From Capitulum mitella (lineage: Eukaryota > Arthropoda > Thecostraca > Pollicipedomorpha > Pollicipedidae), in assembly GCA_030062745.1 (NCBI GenBank), contig CP099841.1, positions 19,347,398-19,411,397 on the forward strand: a DNA stretch of 64,000 nt, in the 5' to 3' direction. Positions 58,730 through 64,000 of this stretch are shown in pieces. The notes under the pieces were generated by a model that saw only the letters and a list, made by a program, of their open reading frames with translations, did no database searches and was not told the DNA's origin. The stretch's first letter is position 1. Each line of letters opens with the position of its first letter. A program made the translations under genes and the position numbers.

Positions 58730-60900
58730 GCGCTCTGGCTCGTGAGCGGCAGGGCGGCTGCCGTCGTCTCGCGCGGCAGGCCGCTGTTCACGGCCACGCC
58801 GACCGCCGCTGCCGACGCGTCCCGTCGCCGCCGGCGCGGCGTCACAGGATTGGCGCGGCCGGGCGGCGCCGTTACGGCTCGTTGTGACGCCGGTCACGGG
58901 CGGCGGCCGCTCGTTACTGCGTCGGGAGGCGGCGCGTCCGGCGCGCGCCCCATTCGCCGCCGGCGGCGCCGCCACCCTGAAAAATGTCACGACCCGTCTC
59001 CACTCCACACGAGGGCCTCATTAAGGAGATAAACTTTATTTTCTGCCGAAATCGTAAAAATTAGGTTGTGGCACGGGCGCGGTGCCAGCGGGGAATTGCT
59101 GGAGAGGTGGCAGGAAATGGTGGAAATAGATGGACAAAAGACGTGCGGAGTGTGGGAGGAAAGGCATAGAGACCACGGGAAGAAGGCTGCTCAAAAAGAC
59201 GTCTTCTCTGCAGCGTGCCTTGAGTGAGAAATGTCTTCTTCGATTTAACAGGAGCTTAGTGAATAAGTAAAGCCTCCTGACCGAAGATTCCATACCGAGG
59301 TAGGAACCTCGAGGAGGGCTCGTGCTTTCCATTTGAAACCAAGCGGTACCAAGATGTGATGGTATGTTTTTTTATTGCCGTCCTCATAATTTTGTGTTCA
59401 TTCTGCAGATCATTTTTGAAAACATAAACTCATGAAGGAAACCGGGCACATTGTGAAATGCGTTTTGTCTTGAGATTATAGGACTTGTAGTATTTAATCT
59501 GGCACATTGGACACGTAATCCGCATTAGGTATTTTTGTGGCTTTCATCCCATAATTCTGGAAACACTCAGATGGGTGGGAAAGGACTAGCCAGCCGCCGA
59601 GAAGACCACGTCCGCTCCGGCGATATCGGCTGGGACGAGGGAAGCCCCGGCCGCCGCCGGCCGATCGACTCGGCGCGAGCCTGCCGCGGGAGGCGGCGCC
59701 GCCCGCCGCGCGAGCCCCACGCCGCGCGGGCCGCCTCCATTAGGCGGCGGCGGCGCGAGAAACGGGCGCACCCGGCCGACACTGGAGCCGGTAACGAGCT
59801 CTTTCTGACGGCGACGTCACTGGGAAAAAACGGCGAGGTCGAAAAGGCGGCGCCGCGCGGGAGGCCGGGACACAGACGGTGCCGTCGCGCCGCCCGCCGG
59901 TCTGCTTTTGTAGCTGATGAGGCTCATTTTTGGCCGGCTGACGCGCTCTATCGTGGCGGTCCCACTGCGCGGGGAACGGGTGCGATATTGACTCGACTGG
60001 GGCCGCCGTATCGCTGGGAGGCTTTTCCCGGATCGGCGCGAAAATCCTGTTTCGTAGCGGGTCGTGGTGGATATTTGATGTTCGGACCCCGGAGCCCCAT
60101 GCCAAACTTATATGCAAGGAAATCACCCATGATAAATGTTGCCTAGTACTTCTTTGGTATTTTACTCGTTTTACCTTTGAAGGCGTATAAATCATAGATC
60201 CTTTTGCCGTGTTATTCAGAGCAATCAAAATATATTGCATGCTTGGCTTTGGGAGGACAAATCGCTCCGTGACTGAAAGATTGTCCAAAGCACCGCCCAG
60301 AAAAACCGTTTCAATCTAGCCAGCCAGCAAATTGAAAAACTGGTCCGACACCGCTCATCTCAAACGTCACCCATACAAAGCGGCTGCAGCACTCTGCACC
60401 GCCGCGACCGCCGCCCTCGTTCGTCTCCGCCGCCCCCCGGGCGCCCGTTCCAGTCATCCGCCGAGTAGTGAAAAGTGTTGACTGTCTCGGCCGACGCCGC
60501 GTCCTATCTGCTTTTTGGCCATCAGCCGCCGAGCCCGGAGCCGCCCCGGCGAGGCGCGCGCCGCCCCAGTTCGACGCCTCCCTCCCCGGGCGCATTAAAT
60601 TTTTATGGTCTTTATTTGGATCGGTGGAGGGTGGCCTGCCGGGCCTCGCGCCGCGCGGCGGGTTTATAAGGCGGGACTTCGATCTCGGGCAGGGAGGCCG
60701 CCTGGAGGCCACTGGTGCCGGCCTCCGCCGCCGCCGCCGGCGTGTATCGACTGGTGGCCGCCGGCCGCGGCCGATGCAGATGATGCGACCACCCCGGCGG
60801 AAGGCCGACCGGACGCCGCGACGGCTGACCGGCGGGAACTGGTCGGCGGCGACTAGTGGGAGCGGCGGATGGTCTCAGCGCTGTGATGTAAACGAAAGAC
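58730..60900. promoter_or_regulatory. Series of CpG-rich islands in receptor intron 1
   Basis: Three G+C-rich blocks (about 58730-58980, 59580-60060 and 60380-60860) separated by ordinary sequence. The third contains a TATA-like TTTATAAGGC at about 60663-60672. Candidate alternative promoters or enhancers; no exon recognised. Confidence 0.35.
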
Positions 60901-60959
60901 GATGTTTGTCTTCACTAATCCTGTGGTGGAGACCGGATTTACAACGGGCATAGGCTCTT

Positions 60960-62160
60960 ATCCAGACCATATTTTTTCATGGCGCCTTGGAATGCATGGG
61001 CTAGCCTAATATATGTACTGTATCTTCACAGTCAGACACACGATTAAGAATGACCATTCAAAATCAATCACTGGTCTGTGTAATACATTAGCAATTTCAG
61101 ACAAGGTCTTAATTCGGGCATGTGTTTTCTTATGTACGATGCCTGGCATCTACCGGATTCTTTTCAGATAAGCACGCACATCTTGCACATTGCGCATCGT
61201 TTTCCAGCTAATGTTTTTATGTCACCCAAAAAACGAATTTGTTATCAAATCCCGAAGCATCAGATGTTTGGCCAATTTTTTTCATACTTTATGCCAGGGG
61301 CCTGTCTTTATTTATTTTGGAAGCGGCTTGGGTCTTCGATAGACGTTAGACAAATCCGTTTCATTTAGAATCGTTGGAACCAAGTCGTTCAATGAATTTG
61401 CACCCTCTAGCCAATAACTGTGTAGCCTCAGTTAAGTTTGCACTGTGAAACCATATCTAGGTTTTTAGTAGCCTTTAGGTCATAAACAGGAAAAATCTGC
61501 TAAATTTATTTTTTATAGCCTTTAGGTCATGAACAGGAAAAATCTGCTAAATTTCCGATAGTCTTCGGCTGGTTACTGACTAGATGTCGATGCCACAGCG
61601 GCCTGGAAGGAATGCTGTGCCTCCAGGTAGGCGAACGTCGACCACAGGGAATGAATTACAGACTATTCCAGCATCCCTTCGGCTTTTCTGGTGTGGACGG
61701 CATTATTTAGTGTGATGCTTTCGGGGCTGCAGAGCAAAAATGAGCGTTTGGTAAACGTTTAGATCAAGAACTTAGGAAACGATGGCAATCGACGCTGCTT
61801 GTTGCGGATGGATTGGTACGACGAGAAGGTTTTCACGTTGTCCATTGAAGACAGCACACATGGATCACTATGACATCAATCTCTTGGTTTAAATTTCTGT
61901 GTTTGTTTATGTATAGTGGTGGATAGGTTTTGGTCGTAAAGGCAGCAGAAAGTTACGGTGAAAAAGATACGTGAAACGTTCAGGTCCTATCATATAAATG
62001 GTTAGAAGGATGAAAACCACAAATATGTTTGGGGTTCCTGTTTCACAACATATAACCGATGTTCCTTTCCGCTGTACGTCGAGTCCTTACATTTGCGTAT
62101 CACGATGTTTCGCATTTATGGCTCACAAAGTGTAGCGTGTTCCTTCTGTTTGTTGGCTTC
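60960..62160 (+). other. Receptor intron 1 segment with a short tandem duplication
   Basis: A block of about 40 bp containing GCCTTTAGGTCAT at 61471 is repeated at 61518 (period 47 bp). Nothing else recognised. Confidence 0.55.
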
Positions 62161-62174
62161 TCCAAATAGTCTGA

Positions 62175-62332
<158 letters not shown>

Positions 62333-62339
62333 GGGGCCT

Positions 62340-62600
62340 GACGATGTTTTTTGTTCCCGTCTGCTCCCGGCTCGCACGGGCGGGCCACCGGCGGGTCTCT
62401 GGCACGGCTCAGCGGGCACGGGCAGTGTGCCGTGCTCCCACCCAGGAGCACCTCACCCCCAGCCGCTGCGGCCACCCCGCGGCGGCCGGCCGAGCGCGGC
62501 GCACGGCAGGGCCGAGCAGACCGACTAATATGGCGGGAAAAATTGGCGGTAGGAGCGGGGCGTGGGCGCCCCGTTTACGTTCGAGCGCACGCAGTTAGAG
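62340..62600. promoter_or_regulatory. CpG-rich block beside the GAGA array
   Basis: G+C-rich, CpG-dense. Includes ATGGCGGGAAAAATTGGCGG (about 62529), which reads TTTTCCCGCC on the minus strand, a match to an E2F-type site. A possible promoter, unproven. Confidence 0.3.
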
Positions 62601-62757
62601 AGCCAGTGGCTGAATGAGTGACTGATCGCAAGGTCTCCCATTCCAGTGATCCCGCTAATCGAGGCTGTCGTCCACGTCTTCCGCGTTCAGTCCGGATGTC
62701 CCGGGATCTGACTCCAAGTCAGGGATGGACCACTGAAGCGTAAAAATCCGGAAACAC

Positions 62758-63380
62758 CGTTTTGACGTGCTGGAGAATATTCTAGAAACACGGCGCGAGT
62801 CGTTTCGGTTATAATCCTGAAGGTCTTGTGGCTTTGCTGAGTCAGAATTAAAACCAATGCGTGACACTTTCATTCAGAATCCAAGACAGGCGCTCAAATC
62901 ATCCCAGTCCAGAGCCACCGTTCTTTTGCGGAAATTCAGAATACGGAAATTTCAAGAAGGCGTCGGAACTCAAGGAAAGCACGCGAATTCTACCCAGCCG
63001 ACATCAAGGATAATGTGTTGGTTGGCTTGCATGAGCCCAGAACAATAGTATGGTGTATGTTTGTTACGTTTTGTACGTTTTGACGTGCTGGAGAATATTC
63101 TAGAAACACGGCGCGAGTCGTTTCGGTTATAATCCTGAAGGTCTTGTGGCTTTGCTGAGTCAGAATTAAAACCAATGCGTGACACTTTCATTCAGAATCC
63201 AAGACAGGCGCTCAAATCATCCCAGTCCAGAGCCACCGTTCTTTTGCGGAAATTCAGAATACAGAAATTTCAAGAAGGCGTCGGAACTCAAGGAAAGCAC
63301 GCGAATTCTACCCAGCCGACATCAAGGATAATGTGTTGGTTGGCTTGCATGAGCCCAGAACAATAGTATGGTGTATGTTA
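62758..63380. repeat. Recent tandem duplication, unit about 305 bp
   Basis: Copies at about 62758-63063 and 63076-63380 (offset 318 bp) are almost identical; the one substitution I noted is ATACGGAAA against ATACAGAAA. Each copy holds TGCTGAGTCA, an ARE/Maf half-palindrome. The short gap repeats GTTACGTTTTGTACGTTTTG. Confidence 0.92.
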
Positions 63381-63384
63381 AGCC

Positions 63385-64000
63385 AAGCCTATGGCCACCG
63401 ACCTGTACGAATGACTGGTTGGCTCAGCATAGCTCAGGATGGCTCAGCGTCTTTACTTTAATTGTTTTCCCGGCTGCGATTCTGCGGATCAGTTGGACTC
63501 GAATTCCTCTACTTGAATTTCACATTTATATTTGTTACACAGGGGCATTCCTTTTCATATAGACCAAGACCTTGGTTATGGAGATTATATAATACAGAAC
63601 TGATTTTTCGCGTAAATTCTGTTTTATGAGCAATAACCGACGATTTTTCGTCCCTATCAACCGTCTATGAACGCAGGCCACACCAGACTTCTTTCCAATA
63701 ACTGGAATACAGTAGTGACCCCTGCTTTTCTAGAACGGTTACGGTGAGATGGCCAGACATGCGATGATTTACTGGCTAAAATGATCGAGGTAGTTGGAGC
63801 CGGGTGCAGTCAGCGGACCTAGTTTTGGCCAGTCTAAGACTTACGGTTCCGGCTTTTCAGTCGAAGTTGGAAAAATATCTCCCGGAGATATCAGAATCGA
63901 GGGCCATATTTCTCGCTGACGTCCTGAATCTGTCTGACAGCTTCTGGGATCGTTGTGAAAGAGCAACATTTCCATACTAAACGCGCCGGTGAACATAGGC
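63385..64000 (+). other. Right-edge sequence, nothing recognised
   Basis: No exon, repeat or RNA gene seen. Presumed continuation of receptor intron 1. Confidence 0.45.

Overview
The window is eukaryotic nuclear DNA: genes are split by GT-AG introns, coding density is very low, and transposons, microsatellites and minisatellites are common. Coding exons are strongly G+C-rich in third positions while the intervening DNA is mixed. The gene set (GCLM, an IVNS1ABP-type BTB-Kelch protein, a kainate-type glutamate receptor) and the transposons (Tc1/DD34E, piggyBac-like TTAA elements, hairpin elements) suggest an invertebrate metazoan. The mix of long dinucleotide arrays and GC-rich exons would suit a crustacean such as a barnacle, but that is a guess.

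Layout. (1) 1-3.5 kb, minus strand: four exons of the glutamate-cysteine ligase modifier subunit (GCLM). The 5' coding end is at 3485 and the C-terminal exons lie beyond the left edge. (2) 3.5-30.7 kb: intergenic DNA with no securely recognised gene. It holds a piggyBac-like non-autonomous element (3989-5185), a small decayed MITE (6791-7056), a long-armed inverted repeat (about 11522-12392), a complete but broken Tc1 element with an intron in its transposase (12481-14035), and several CpG-rich islands (16, 19, 21-22, 23-25, 27, 28.6 kb). Two of the islands contain candidate first coding exons (16194-16217 and 21618-21671) whose phase fits the next gene. (3) 30.8-46.7 kb, plus strand: IVNS1ABP-like BTB-BACK-Kelch gene, twelve coding exons with consistent phases, six Kelch repeats, an unusual low-complexity C-terminal tail and one apparent single-base frameshift in exon 12. 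The intron before exon 11 has a TGACC-rich minisatellite and a 73-bp tandem array that duplicates the splice acceptor. (4) 46.7-53.6 kb: 3' flank, long TA/TG/AC microsatellites and two degenerate tandem-repeat families (units of about 230 and 270 bp). (5) 53.97-54.06 kb, plus strand: first coding exon (signal peptide plus start of the ligand-binding N-terminal domain) of a kainate-type ionotropic glutamate receptor. Its large first intron fills the rest of the window and holds a second piggyBac-like element, CpG-rich islands, a (TC)n array and a recent tandem duplication of about 305 bp.

The three genes have no evident functional link. GCLM supports glutathione synthesis, the BTB-Kelch protein is probably a Cullin-3 adaptor and/or actin- and splicing-linked factor, and the receptor is neuronal. 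The most distinctive observations are the acceptor-duplicating 73-bp array inside the Kelch gene, the hairpin element, the Tc1 transposase intron, and the phase-matched candidate first exons upstream of the Kelch gene.
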